Below are positions 18,992 to 27,152 of a DNA stretch of 51,259 nucleotides, piece by piece. A program made the position numbers and the translations under genes. The number at the start of each line of letters is the position of its first letter. Positions within the stretch are counted from its first letter, which is position 1. The stretch spans positions 1-51,259 of the forward strand of contig JAJFJB010000403.1 in the NCBI GenBank assembly GCA_021774435.1, read 5' to 3'. The stretch comes from Alphaproteobacteria bacterium. GTDB taxonomy: Bacteria; Pseudomonadota; Alphaproteobacteria; UBA8366; GCA-2717185. The notes below the pieces were generated by a model. It worked only from the letters and a program-made list of their open reading frames with translations. It searched no databases and was not told the origin of the DNA.

Positions 18992-20479
18992 GTGTGGCTT
19001 CTCATCACCTGCACGCTGGTCACTACGCTCTATGCCACCACGATCACCATTGCCAATGTATCGCTGCCGCAAATTCAGGGCGCGCTGTCGGCCAGTCCGG
19101 ATCAGGTTGCCTGGATCATCACGGCCAATCTGATCGCGACGGCCGTGACCATTCCCTTGGCCGGCTGGGTTTCCGACCGGTTTGGGCGGCGGCGTTGCAT
19201 GATTTGGGGCGTCGCGGGTTTCGGGGTCGCGACACTGATGTGCGGGCTCTCGACTTCGCTCGGTGAGCTTATCTTTTGGCGCGTGCTGCAGTCGGGCTTT
19301 GGTTCACCGCTTACGCCGATTGCGCAATCGGTCGTGATTGACGAGTTCACCGGCGAAAAGCGCGGGCGCGCGACGGCGATCTACAGCCTGGGTGTGGGCG
19401 TGGCGCCGACGATCGCGCCGATGCTTGGCGGCTATGTCAGCGAGGAGTTTTCCTGGCGTTGGGTTTTCTTCATTCTCATTCCCGTGGCGCTCATTGCGTT
19501 GGCCGGGGTACTGGCCTTCATCAAGCCGGACCCGCCGCGTGAAGAAAGGCCGAAACTCGATTGGACCGGTTTCCTCAGCCTGGCGATCGCCGTCGCCTGC
19601 GTGCAGCTTATGCTCGACCGCGGCGAACGCGAGGCATGGTTCGAGTCGATCGAGATCATCCTCGAATTCTCTCTGGCACTCCTGTGTGGCTGGATCTTCA
19701 TGGTGCACAGTTTGACGTGCGACCGCCCGTTCTTGGATCCCCGTCTACTGCTGGAGCGGAATTTCGCCTTGGGAATCGGCATAGCGGGCATTTTCGGCAT
19801 GCTGTTTGTCACCCCCATGGTGATGATGCCGGCCATGGTGCAGCAGCTTCAGGATGTGCCCGAATTCACCGTTGGCATTTTGATCGCCATGCGCGGCATC
19901 GGCACGGGTGTTTCCCAAGTCGTCATGATTTTTTACGCCCACCGCTGGAATCCACGGCTGCTGTTTCTCATCGGCTTTGCCGCACACACCTATGCGGGGC
20001 TGATGATGGCGCGGTTCGATATGAACGTGTCGCTGGCCGAGATTTCCTGGGCCATGGCGATCCAAGGCTTCGGGGTCGGGTGGATATGGGTCCCCATGAC
20101 GTTGGTCACTTTCTCGAACTTCGACCCGCGCCGTTCGGCGGAAGGCATGGCGCTGTTTCATTTTATCCGCAGCATCGGCTCCAGCTATTACATTTCAGCC
20201 AGTTTCGTCGTGGTTTTCCATACCCAGAAGATGAACTACAGCGACCTGGTGCAATGGATCAATCCGTTCAACGACCGATTGAACCTCAAGGGCGCAATGG
20301 GCGGGTGGAGTACAGAGAGCACGACGGGCTTGGCCGGCATCGCGGGCGAGGTGGCGCGCCAAGCGACGACCATCGGCTATATTAATTCCTTCAATCTATT
20401 CCTATGGACGTCACTGCTCGTATACCCCCTCGTTGCGCTCATCGTCTGGCCGCCGAAAGGCTACCGGCAACGCCCTTAG
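18992..20479 (+). CDS. MFS transporter, DHA2 (drug:H+ antiporter-2) type
   Basis: This 495-residue inner-membrane permease is of the 14-helix DHA2/EmrB type. The first helix (WLLITCTLVTTLYATTITI) is followed by NVSLPQIQGALSAS, the family N-terminal signature, then WVSDRFGRRR (motif A). A motif C-like segment, GVGVAPTIAPMLGGY, comes in helix 5. It most likely exports a small molecule or drug by proton antiport; no HlyD-type membrane fusion partner lies beside it. The GTG at 18992 has only a weak ribosome site. Upstream the same frame contains ATG codons (18947, 18959) but also a TAA at 18983-18985, so the protein lacks the ~10 residues that usually precede helix 1. It may be slightly truncated; all helices appear present. 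Confidence 0.87.
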   Translation: MWLLITCTLVTTLYATTITIANVSLPQIQGALSASPDQVAWIITANLIATAVTIPLAGWVSDRFGRRRCMIWGVAGFGVATLMCGLSTSLGELIFWRVLQSGFGSPLTPIAQSVVIDEFTGEKRGRATAIYSLGVGVAPTIAPMLGGYVSEEFSWRWVFFILIPVALIALAGVLAFIKPDPPREERPKLDWTGFLSLAIAVACVQLMLDRGEREAWFESIEIILEFSLALLCGWIFMVHSLTCDRPFLDPRLLLERNFALGIGIAGIFGMLFVTPMVMMPAMVQQLQDVPEFTVGILIAMRGIGTGVSQVVMIFYAHRWNPRLLFLIGFAAHTYAGLMMARFDMNVSLAEISWAMAIQGFGVGWIWVPMTLVTFSNFDPRRSAEGMALFHFIRSIGSSYYISASFVVVFHTQKMNYSDLVQWINPFNDRLNLKGAMGGWSTESTTGLAGIAGEVARQATTIGYINSFNLFLWTSLLVYPLVALIVWPPKGYRQRP

Positions 20480-20578
20480 CGCCCGCAACGATATTCCATA
20501 CGCTGGTGCTCGCGGTGGTCCAATAACGATTGTCGCTATGAAGCCGTGGTCGACGCGGCCTAATCCCGAATTATTGCC

Positions 20579-21331
20579 CTAGCGTCCCTTGAAGACCGGC
20601 TTGCGTTTTTCGCGGAAGGCCTTGCCGCCTTCCTGTTGGTCTTCGCTGCGGGAAATCGCCAACAGGTCGCGTCGTGCCAGACCGGCCTGTTCCGACGGAC
20701 CGCGGGCGAGGACTTCATTGCGCACGAAGCGCTTGAGGGTCCCCATGACCAAGGGGGCGCTGACAGCGAAGATTTCCGCGTAGCTCATCGCGCCTTCCAT
20801 GAGTTGCCCTTTCGGCACCACCTTGTTGATCATGCCGACTTCGTAGGCGCGCTGGGCGTCGTAATGAATGCCGGTCATCATGAATTCCATGGCGATCTTG
20901 TGCGGCAGCCGCGCCGCCAGGCCCGCGATCAAACCGCCACAAAAACCGATTTGCGCTTCCGGATAGAAAAAATCGGCGGAGTCGTCGGCAACGGCGATAT
21001 CGCAGAATTGCACCAGGCAGAACGCACCGCCGACGCAATAACCGGATACTGCGGCAATCAGCGGCTTGTCGACGTCCACACCGACGCCCGGCATGCACTC
21101 CCAAAGCTCCGGGTCGCGCGGCGGGTCCTTAAGGTCCGCGCCGACGGAAAAGGCGCGGTCACCGGCGCTGGTCACGATGGCGCAGCGGTCGTCGGACTCG
21201 TTCAGTTGAATGAAGGCATCGCGAATCGAGGCGACCACGCCGTTGCTGAGGGCGTTCATTTTGTCCGGCCGGTTGATCGTAATGACCGCGATTCCGTCCT
21301 TGGACTCATAGGTGACGAGGTCGCTACTCAT
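20579..21331 (-). CDS. Enoyl-CoA hydratase/isomerase (crotonase) family protein
   Basis: This 250-residue crotonase-fold protein shows AFSVGADLKD and VSGYCVGGAFCLVQFCDIA, the two oxyanion-hole segments, and PEAQIGFCGG, with one acidic residue at a position used for hydration or isomerisation. Substrate cannot be told from sequence; a CoA thioester is expected. The C-terminus KAFREKRKPVFKGR is typical of the family. The ATG at 21331 has AGGAGAA about 7 nt upstream. It is convergent with the MFS gene and divergent from the unknown-family gene at 21518. No other beta-oxidation gene is adjacent. Confidence 0.9.
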   Translation of the reverse strand: MSSDLVTYESKDGIAVITINRPDKMNALSNGVVASIRDAFIQLNESDDRCAIVTSAGDRAFSVGADLKDPPRDPELWECMPGVGVDVDKPLIAAVSGYCVGGAFCLVQFCDIAVADDSADFFYPEAQIGFCGGLIAGLAARLPHKIAMEFMMTGIHYDAQRAYEVGMINKVVPKGQLMEGAMSYAEIFAVSAPLVMGTLKRFVRNEVLARGPSEQAGLARRDLLAISRSEDQQEGGKAFREKRKPVFKGR

Positions 21332-21517
21332 AGAAAATTCTCCTGTTTCGATGCCTGTTTCCTTGATTAGAGGAAACTTAACCGGCGGCGGCGGCCAAGG
21401 AAAGCCACCGACCCTTCCGGCGCGATGCGAAATGCGCTACGTCGAAGACTGGCGATGTGTCAGGATGCTGAAACAATATTGCTGGAATTACGCTGCGGAA
21501 AGGCGCGAAAGATAACC

Positions 21518-23092
21518 ATGGTGCTGAAGGACATTGTCGCGCGCATTGAAACCTCGCTTAGCACGGGTGCATTGGAAGTAGCGCTGCAGCAACTGCGTGA
21601 GGCCCTGTCTTCGGAGGGCCGGGAGGCGCCCGAAATTCGAGACCCAAATACAATTTCCTTAAATGCAGGATTGGCTTGGCTCTGTAATAGGTTGGTGTCC
21701 GACTTTCCCGGCGTGGGCTATGAACAAAAGATGATTGCCTACGGTCAATCCGCGTTGCTGATCGACCCGCGAGATTCCTTGGCTTTCCAAGTCCTCCCCG
21801 ACGAGCAAATCCATTTGGTTGCGCACAACTTGCTGCGGCACCGGAAGTCACGCGGAGCGAGGCTCATTCTTGAGCGCTTATCCAAGGCGCCGGAGCCTGC
21901 GGCTGCACGAGAAATGCTGGACCTTGTGAATTATGTCGATGCCCAGAAGGCGCGCATTACTGCCTTGCCGCCGCCGGCCCCTGGCGCCAAACAACCGCTC
22001 CTGATCAATGCGATCGTCTGGGGTGAGGCCTATACCGAGCCGCTATTCACCTACGGTTTCCCCAGCTTGCTTGCATCCGGGAATTTGCCGAATGTCGCAA
22101 AGGATCGTGAAATCATTATCGATTTCTACACGTCTGCCAGCGACGTGGCGCGGATTGATGAGCACCCGGTTACCGAGTCCGTAAAACGGTTCGCCAAATT
22201 CCGATACAATGTTATTCCCGATCCGCTTCTAGCGGCGCAGGCGCATGACGCGACGCGGTGGTGTGCCGGGGCGGCGCAACAATGCAGTGCTTTTCGCGCA
22301 CAACAATTGGGTGCCGACCTGATGTTCTTATGCGGGTCGGCGGTCTACAGCGCGCAATGTCTGTCCCGTGCCTACGGGTTTTTGGAACAAGGATACGAAG
22401 CGGTCGCGTGCCTTATGCCACGCACCTTGGAGACAATGACCTACGGTGCGCTGAACGGTCACGCAGCGATAGAGGATGGTACAATTGAGATCGATGCCGA
22501 AGCCCTGACGAATTTCATCGTCGAAAACCTGCATCCGCACAGCCTTGCTTGTTTTATCTCCGCGGAGGAAAAGTACCTTTCGCAGAACCCGGTGACCTTG
22601 TTCTTCAGGACCAAATCCGGATTCTCCTGCCGGACCTACCAGCCGAGCCCTTTGGTCATTGCTAATAGCCTGCTGTTGCATGGATTTGACCTGGACTATT
22701 ACACGATCGATGTGCGGTTCCTGGCCGAACTCGTCGGCGCGCGGGCGCCGGACCGTGTCATTAAAATCGTTGGCGGTTCCGACGAAGAGGTGGCGGTGAC
22801 CGATGTTGAGTGCACCGACGGTGTGCCGATGCAGCATTACGGCGATATCGCGCTTTCCCTGGAAAATTGCGCGAGCGGCCCCCTGCATACATCCACCCGT
22901 GCGGCCGACCTCGATTATTTTCGATGGGCGTTAGAGCAACGCTTTGTATATCATTCTGTTGATGGTGAGGTGAATCTTCCGAGCGACGGCATTTCCGAAA
23001 CTGAGGCTATGGAGGAGGTTGCGGCCTTACTTAAGGCGTATGGTGCCAGCGTAAAAAATAGGCTCTATGTTTACGAGCGTTTAGCGCACTGA
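21518..23092 (+). CDS. Unrecognised family protein, copy 1 of 3 (helical N-terminus, glycosyltransferase-like core)
   Basis: I do not recognise this family. The 524-residue protein is a paralogue of the genes at 35235-36827 and 42643-44244. The first ~150 residues look helical and TPR-like (ALLIDPRDSLAFQVLPDEQ). A core begins at Trp168 (IVWGEAYTEPLFTYGFPSLL, then ASGNLP), followed by IIIDFYTSASD. LGADLMFLCGSAVYS contains Asp267. FFRTKSGFSCRTYQPSPL leads into DLDYYTIDVRFLAELV, and DYFRWALEQRFVYHS is near the C-terminus. It has no signal peptide or membrane segment. A strand of the type xxDxxT followed later by GADLxF is reminiscent of GT-A nucleotide-sugar binding folds (inference only). The frame is open to 21425; ATG 21518 (MVLKDIVARIE) fits the paralogues better. 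Context: left edge of the glycan region. Confidence 0.75.
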   Translation: MVLKDIVARIETSLSTGALEVALQQLREALSSEGREAPEIRDPNTISLNAGLAWLCNRLVSDFPGVGYEQKMIAYGQSALLIDPRDSLAFQVLPDEQIHLVAHNLLRHRKSRGARLILERLSKAPEPAAAREMLDLVNYVDAQKARITALPPPAPGAKQPLLINAIVWGEAYTEPLFTYGFPSLLASGNLPNVAKDREIIIDFYTSASDVARIDEHPVTESVKRFAKFRYNVIPDPLLAAQAHDATRWCAGAAQQCSAFRAQQLGADLMFLCGSAVYSAQCLSRAYGFLEQGYEAVACLMPRTLETMTYGALNGHAAIEDGTIEIDAEALTNFIVENLHPHSLACFISAEEKYLSQNPVTLFFRTKSGFSCRTYQPSPLVIANSLLLHGFDLDYYTIDVRFLAELVGARAPDRVIKIVGGSDEEVAVTDVECTDGVPMQHYGDIALSLENCASGPLHTSTRAADLDYFRWALEQRFVYHSVDGEVNLPSDGISETEAMEEVAALLKAYGASVKNRLYVYERLAH

Positions 23093-23151
23093 TCGTTGCT
23101 TAGCCGTCTTGTGAAAATGCCCGTCGTTCGCGTGGGTGTTCGGAAAATTGC

Positions 23152-23877
23152 TTAGAAGGACTTTCGGCGCCGCCTGACCAATCCCAAACCCGCAAGTCCG
23201 ATGCCGAGGAGCGCTAACGTGCCCGGTTCCGGAACTTCATTTTCTGGTTCTTCCAGATTGGTACGGAAATTATCGAAACCGGCGTCGAAGAACCCATTGC
23301 GAATGTTTAAGTTCACTTCAAATGAAACCGTTTGGCCGGCAAATGCAGAAACATCAGCGCTGAAAGCTGTCATATTCGGAACCGCCAATGGTTCACTTGA
23401 ATCGGTGATAAACAAGGTGTGTAGAGTATTGCTTGCGTCGCGAAGTGAAACCAATAATTGTTGATTGGCAAAGAAGGGGACGCCAAGATTCTCGTAAAAC
23501 ATGTCCCAAAATATGGTCGTAACACTATTGGGGAGCACGACTTCTTGTTTTAAAGTATGACTTGCGGCGGCGGTTATCAGCAAGAAAGACATAAAGTCGC
23601 CGTCGGAGGGCGCATATGTGCGCGGCAAGCCCGTAGAAGTCTGGGCAACAAAGACGCTGTCGTTATGGTCGAAAAGAGTGGCACCTGCCGCAATCAGCTC
23701 GTTCGTGGCTATTCCCCACGTACCAGCAGATGTGACAGCAGTGTCATCGGAAAGCTCCCAACCGGTATAGTCCTGGGTTTCGAAACTACCATTGTTAAAG
23801 ACGGCTGCGGCACCCGGGGAAGAAATTGCGACGCAGGTTGCAAGTGCGATAGAGATTTTTAAAAATTTAATATTCAT
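23152..23877 (-). CDS. PEP-CTERM sorting-domain protein, second copy
   Basis: This 241-residue secreted protein has a signal peptide (about 1-25: MNIKFLKISIALATCVAIS, then SPGAAA). A beta-rich body includes NGSFETQDYTGWELSDD, resembling carbohydrate-binding-like jellyroll starts common in PEP-CTERM proteins. The C-terminal sorting signal is VPEPGTLALLGIGLAGLGL followed by VRRRRKSF. An exosortase is expected elsewhere to process it. The body differs from the PEP-CTERM protein at 10990; only the sorting tail is shared. The gene is convergent with the unknown-family gene ending at 23092, and a sigma-54-like promoter lies about 140 bp upstream. Confidence 0.9.
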   Translation of the reverse strand: MNIKFLKISIALATCVAISSPGAAAVFNNGSFETQDYTGWELSDDTAVTSAGTWGIATNELIAAGATLFDHNDSVFVAQTSTGLPRTYAPSDGDFMSFLLITAAASHTLKQEVVLPNSVTTIFWDMFYENLGVPFFANQQLLVSLRDASNTLHTLFITDSSEPLAVPNMTAFSADVSAFAGQTVSFEVNLNIRNGFFDAGFDNFRTNLEEPENEVPEPGTLALLGIGLAGLGLVRRRRKSF

Positions 23878-24529
23878 AAAGCTTACCGTTTCGTTCGCTC
23901 AAATGACGTGCTGTAGAAGTATTTTACCAATATCGTGCGGGCACGCTGTGTATGACCATTCTGAAAAAATAATAATTGTACCCTAGTATTAAATCCATTG
24001 TTCACAAATATTATGCAATATTTAAGCCATAAAAAGAGTTTCCGATATTACAATAGCTTAAGTCTGATAAACTTTAGGGGGCGCAGTCTAAAATGTAAAA
24101 TAATCCGACACCATTTGAGATCGCAGCAACGCAGAAATAGCATCCCGTTCGAAAAAGCGTAAATTTTTCAATAGGTAAGAGAGATTCGGCTGTGCAAATT
24201 ATTTGATTTATGGATTGTAAAGTATTCCGACAATTGTTGAGCTTAGACAAACAGTGAGCTCAGCGATGTAATTGCCTGAAATTATTCTACTTATATTTGG
24301 TAATGGTCTCAAATTTAGCCGTGCTTTCTGGACGGTGCGCAAGGATTGTTATCCTGCGACTTTTAGTTGCCTCACATTAAGACCCTTCGTTTTGAGCAAA
24401 CGCGGCGTGCGGTATTGTTTGTACGCTAATTTTTTGTTTCGTTAACCATATTGAGCTTATATGGCATCTTCGATGCCGGCTCGGTCCTTGCATGTGATCC
24501 GGCGCGTCGTGGAACAACGGATCAAGCAG
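23878..24529. other. AT-rich divergent intergenic region
   Basis: No gene is seen. The stretch separates the second PEP-CTERM gene (minus) from the TPP-enzyme operon (plus) and is clearly richer in A+T than its neighbours. It holds a minus-strand sigma-54-like promoter (24014-24029) overlapping the palindrome AAATATTATGCAATATTT (24006-24023). A promoter for the plus-strand operon must lie near 24300-24450 but is not identifiable with confidence. Confidence 0.65.
24014..24029 (-). promoter_or_regulatory. Sigma-54 (RpoN) promoter candidate for the second PEP-CTERM gene
   Basis: Read on the minus strand it is TGGCTTAAATATTGCA, matching TGGCAC-N5-TTGCW at TGGC and TTGCA with GG-N10-GC spacing. 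It points towards the gene starting at 23877, implying a leader of about 125 nt. The palindrome at 24006-24023 overlaps its -12 element. Confidence 0.55.
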
Positions 24530-26305
24530 ATGAAACTCTCCGATTATGTCGTGCAATTTCTGGCTGACCTAGGGGTGCGCCATGTCTTCGCTGTCCAGGG
24601 CGGTGCGGTTGCACATCTCATTGATTCAACGGCAAAAAATCCGAATATCGACTATATCTGCGTCGGGCATGAGCAGGCGGGTTCCATTGCGGTGCATGGC
24701 TATGCCGCGAAGGCGCAGGGCTTCGGTTGCGCGTTTGCGACCACCGGACCCGGCATCATCAACATGATCAATGGCGTTTCTTGCCTCTATTACGATTCGA
24801 TGCCGTCTATTTTTATCGGTGGGCAGGTGACGACGGCGCGCTATCGCGCTGAAGAATTAGGGGTCCGGCAGCTCGGTTTTCAGGAATCACCGCATGCCGA
24901 TTTGATGCGGCCGGTCACGAAATACGCGGCGACGGTCACAAACAGCGCGGATATCCGTTACGAACTGGAAAAAGCGGTTCATATCGCAAAGGAAGGGCGG
25001 CCCGGCCCGGTGTTCCTCGATATCTGTGACGACGTGCAGCGTGAAGATATCGATCCGGAAGGGTTGCGCGCCTATATGCCGGTTTCAAAGATCAACGGCG
25101 CAAGCCGGCCTCTGGACCAAATAGCCGCCGATGTTATGGAAATGATTGGGTCGGCAGAACGGCCCATGCTTGTTTACGGGGCGGGCATCCGTTTGGCCAA
25201 TGCAGCCGATGCGGCTGTCCGATTAGGCGAGAGTTTGGGAATTCCCATGGCGCAGTCCTGGGCTGCGCTCGACCTTCTGCCGAACGATCATCCGCTGAAC
25301 GCCGGTGGTTTTGGGGTGCATTCACCACGTTCGGGCAACTTTGCGGTACAAAATACGGATTTGTTGGTCGCAGTCGGCATCCGACTGAGTCAGCATCAGA
25401 CAGGCACACCGTTCACGACCTTTGCGCGCGGCGCGAAAAAGGTTGTTGTCGATATTGATACAGCCGAATTGGGGAAGTTTGCGAAGCTCGATGCGCCGAT
25501 TGATCTGCCGGTTCATGCAGACGCCGGTGAATTTTTGCGCTCTCTGTCGGGGCAGTTGGACCAACAATCAGTGCCCGATTTTTCAGCATGGGCAGCACGC
25601 GTTGCCGACTGGCGTAGCCGCTATCCAGCGCACGCGGAAGTGCGAAAGGCAACCGATGCTGTCGATCCGCACACCTTCATGCAGCGCCTGTCGGCGCAGG
25701 CGAAAGAAGGCGACATCATTCTTGGGGATGTCGGCGCCACGTTAAGCTGGACCTTTCAGTCCTTTGCGCTGAAACAGGATCAGCGGCTGCTGACGTCGTT
25801 CAACAACCACACGATGGGCTATGCGCTTCCCGCGGCAATTGGTGCGAGCCTGGCCAATCCGGATCGGACAGTCATTTCTTTGAATGGCGATGGCGGGTTC
25901 ATGATGAATATTCAGGAGCTCGGCGTTGCAGCGAAACATAATTTGCCGATCCGGACGATTATTATGAACAATCATGGCTACGGCGTGATTCAACAAACCC
26001 AGGATGATTATTTCGACTCCCGTTACAACGGGACGACACCGGACAGCGGGTTGATGGACCCCGATCTTGGGAAAATCGCTGAAGGCTTCGGTCTGCCGGT
26101 CGTCACAATTCGGAATGAAAGCGAAATCGACTGCGGATTGTCCGACCTGTTTTCGCATAATGGGCCGTCGTTTGCCGTCGTTGAAGTCGATCCTACAGCG
26201 CGTATTGCACCTGCCGTTGTCGGCGGCCGACCAATTGAAGATATTTCGCCACTGCTGCCACGCGACGAGTTCGAATCGAATATGATCGTGCCACCGCTTT
26301 CCTAG
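24530..26305 (+). CDS. Thiamine-diphosphate enzyme, acetolactate synthase-like (YerE-like)
   Basis: This ~591-residue three-domain TPP enzyme of the acetohydroxyacid synthase superfamily acts in the cytoplasm. Glu48 in VGHEQAGSIA is the catalytic glutamate that activates the cofactor. The C-terminal TPP/Mg motif starts at Asp454 in LNGDGGFMMN and ends at IMNNHGYG. The N-terminus MKLSDYVVQFLADLGV resembles YerE-type enzymes, which add a two-carbon unit from pyruvate to a keto-deoxy sugar nucleotide. I infer a similar carboligase role from this and from the sugar-gene context, rather than branched-chain amino-acid synthesis: no ilvH regulatory subunit is nearby. An ATG at 24461 would add 23 residues with no better ribosome site. 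It is the first gene of a five-gene plus-strand operon. Confidence 0.85.
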   Translation: MKLSDYVVQFLADLGVRHVFAVQGGAVAHLIDSTAKNPNIDYICVGHEQAGSIAVHGYAAKAQGFGCAFATTGPGIINMINGVSCLYYDSMPSIFIGGQVTTARYRAEELGVRQLGFQESPHADLMRPVTKYAATVTNSADIRYELEKAVHIAKEGRPGPVFLDICDDVQREDIDPEGLRAYMPVSKINGASRPLDQIAADVMEMIGSAERPMLVYGAGIRLANAADAAVRLGESLGIPMAQSWAALDLLPNDHPLNAGGFGVHSPRSGNFAVQNTDLLVAVGIRLSQHQTGTPFTTFARGAKKVVVDIDTAELGKFAKLDAPIDLPVHADAGEFLRSLSGQLDQQSVPDFSAWAARVADWRSRYPAHAEVRKATDAVDPHTFMQRLSAQAKEGDIILGDVGATLSWTFQSFALKQDQRLLTSFNNHTMGYALPAAIGASLANPDRTVISLNGDGGFMMNIQELGVAAKHNLPIRTIIMNNHGYGVIQQTQDDYFDSRYNGTTPDSGLMDPDLGKIAEGFGLPVVTIRNESEIDCGLSDLFSHNGPSFAVVEVDPTARIAPAVVGGRPIEDISPLLPRDEFESNMIVPPLS

Positions 26306-26324
26306 CGAAAGGGACTGCGCCCGA

Positions 26325-27152
26325 ATGAATACCAGGCCGGAAGTCTTCCACGGCGCGATGCGACATGAATATGAGCGTGTCGACGCGGATATCGTCGCGC
26401 ATATCGAGCGTTTGGACTTTGCCGGTTACACGACGTTGCCGGGTCACCTGGCACCGGCGGTTAATGGAGCGCTGAGGCAGGCCGTCGACAGGGTGTATGG
26501 GGCGCAATGCGAAGCTTTTGGCGCCGACAATCTCGAACGGATTGGCGATAGTGGTGTTTGCCGGAGCCCTTTTATCGAAGACGACATGTTTTGCGATCTT
26601 TTGAAGGACCCTTACATCAAGCAAATCATGCATCACTATTTCGGGGCGCTATTTACCCTGCATGTCCAACGGGGCGTGATTAGCGAACCGAATGAGCGGC
26701 ACCCCGCATCGGTTTGGCACCGCGAACCGGCTTATCAAAATTTCACCACCTCGCAGCCGATCTCCTTTTCGGTAATTTACCTCTTGGACGGTTCGAACAG
26801 CCGCAATGGCGGATTGCATATCCTTGAGGGATCGCATCGTTTTGAAACCATTCCCTCCGACACCTACATTCTGGATCACGAAAAGGTTGTCGAGGCGGAA
26901 GAAGGCACGGTTCTGATCTTCAATTCGGCGCTGTTTCATCGCGGGGGGCGTAATATTTCCGACAGGGCGCGTCACTCCGTCGTGCAGATATTTACCCATC
27001 CGCTCCTGAAGCAATCGATCGAATTTCCAAGGGGGCTTGAGGGCCGGTTCCAAGATGACCCCGAACTCGCAATGCTTCTGGGCTATCAGACGGCGTTGGC
27101 CGATACCGATTTGGCCTATCGCACACGAAAACTGGAACAGGTTCCCAAATGA
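26325..27152 (+). CDS. Phytanoyl-CoA dioxygenase (PhyH) family protein, first
   Basis: This 275-residue protein belongs to the Fe(II)/2-oxoglutarate-dependent PhyH family of hydroxylases. The metal site appears as His132-x-Glu134 in VWHREPAYQNF and the distal His205 in ALFHRGGRN, followed by RARHSVVQIF with the 2-oxoglutarate-binding Arg. The first motif is HxE rather than the common HxD; this may still bind iron or may alter chemistry. GGLHILEGSHRF is the usual PhyH stretch between them. It starts 19 nt after the TPP-enzyme stop and ends in an ATGA overlap with the methyltransferase. The substrate may be a sugar nucleotide or lipid; unknown. Confidence 0.85.
   Translation: MNTRPEVFHGAMRHEYERVDADIVAHIERLDFAGYTTLPGHLAPAVNGALRQAVDRVYGAQCEAFGADNLERIGDSGVCRSPFIEDDMFCDLLKDPYIKQIMHHYFGALFTLHVQRGVISEPNERHPASVWHREPAYQNFTTSQPISFSVIYLLDGSNSRNGGLHILEGSHRFETIPSDTYILDHEKVVEAEEGTVLIFNSALFHRGGRNISDRARHSVVQIFTHPLLKQSIEFPRGLEGRFQDDPELAMLLGYQTALADTDLAYRTRKLEQVPK

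Noticed and set aside
19561..20385. 274-codon frame within the MFS gene
   Set aside because: Out-of-frame shadow of a clearly coding permease; its composition (Arg/His-rich) is typical of a shifted frame.
20636..21370. 244-codon frame opposite the crotonase gene
   Set aside because: Antisense shadow; the crotonase has a proper ribosome site and all family motifs.
24006..24023. Palindrome AAATATTATGCAATATTT as an independent operator
   Set aside because: AT-rich palindromes are expected in such DNA; noted only because it overlaps the sigma-54-like -12 element.
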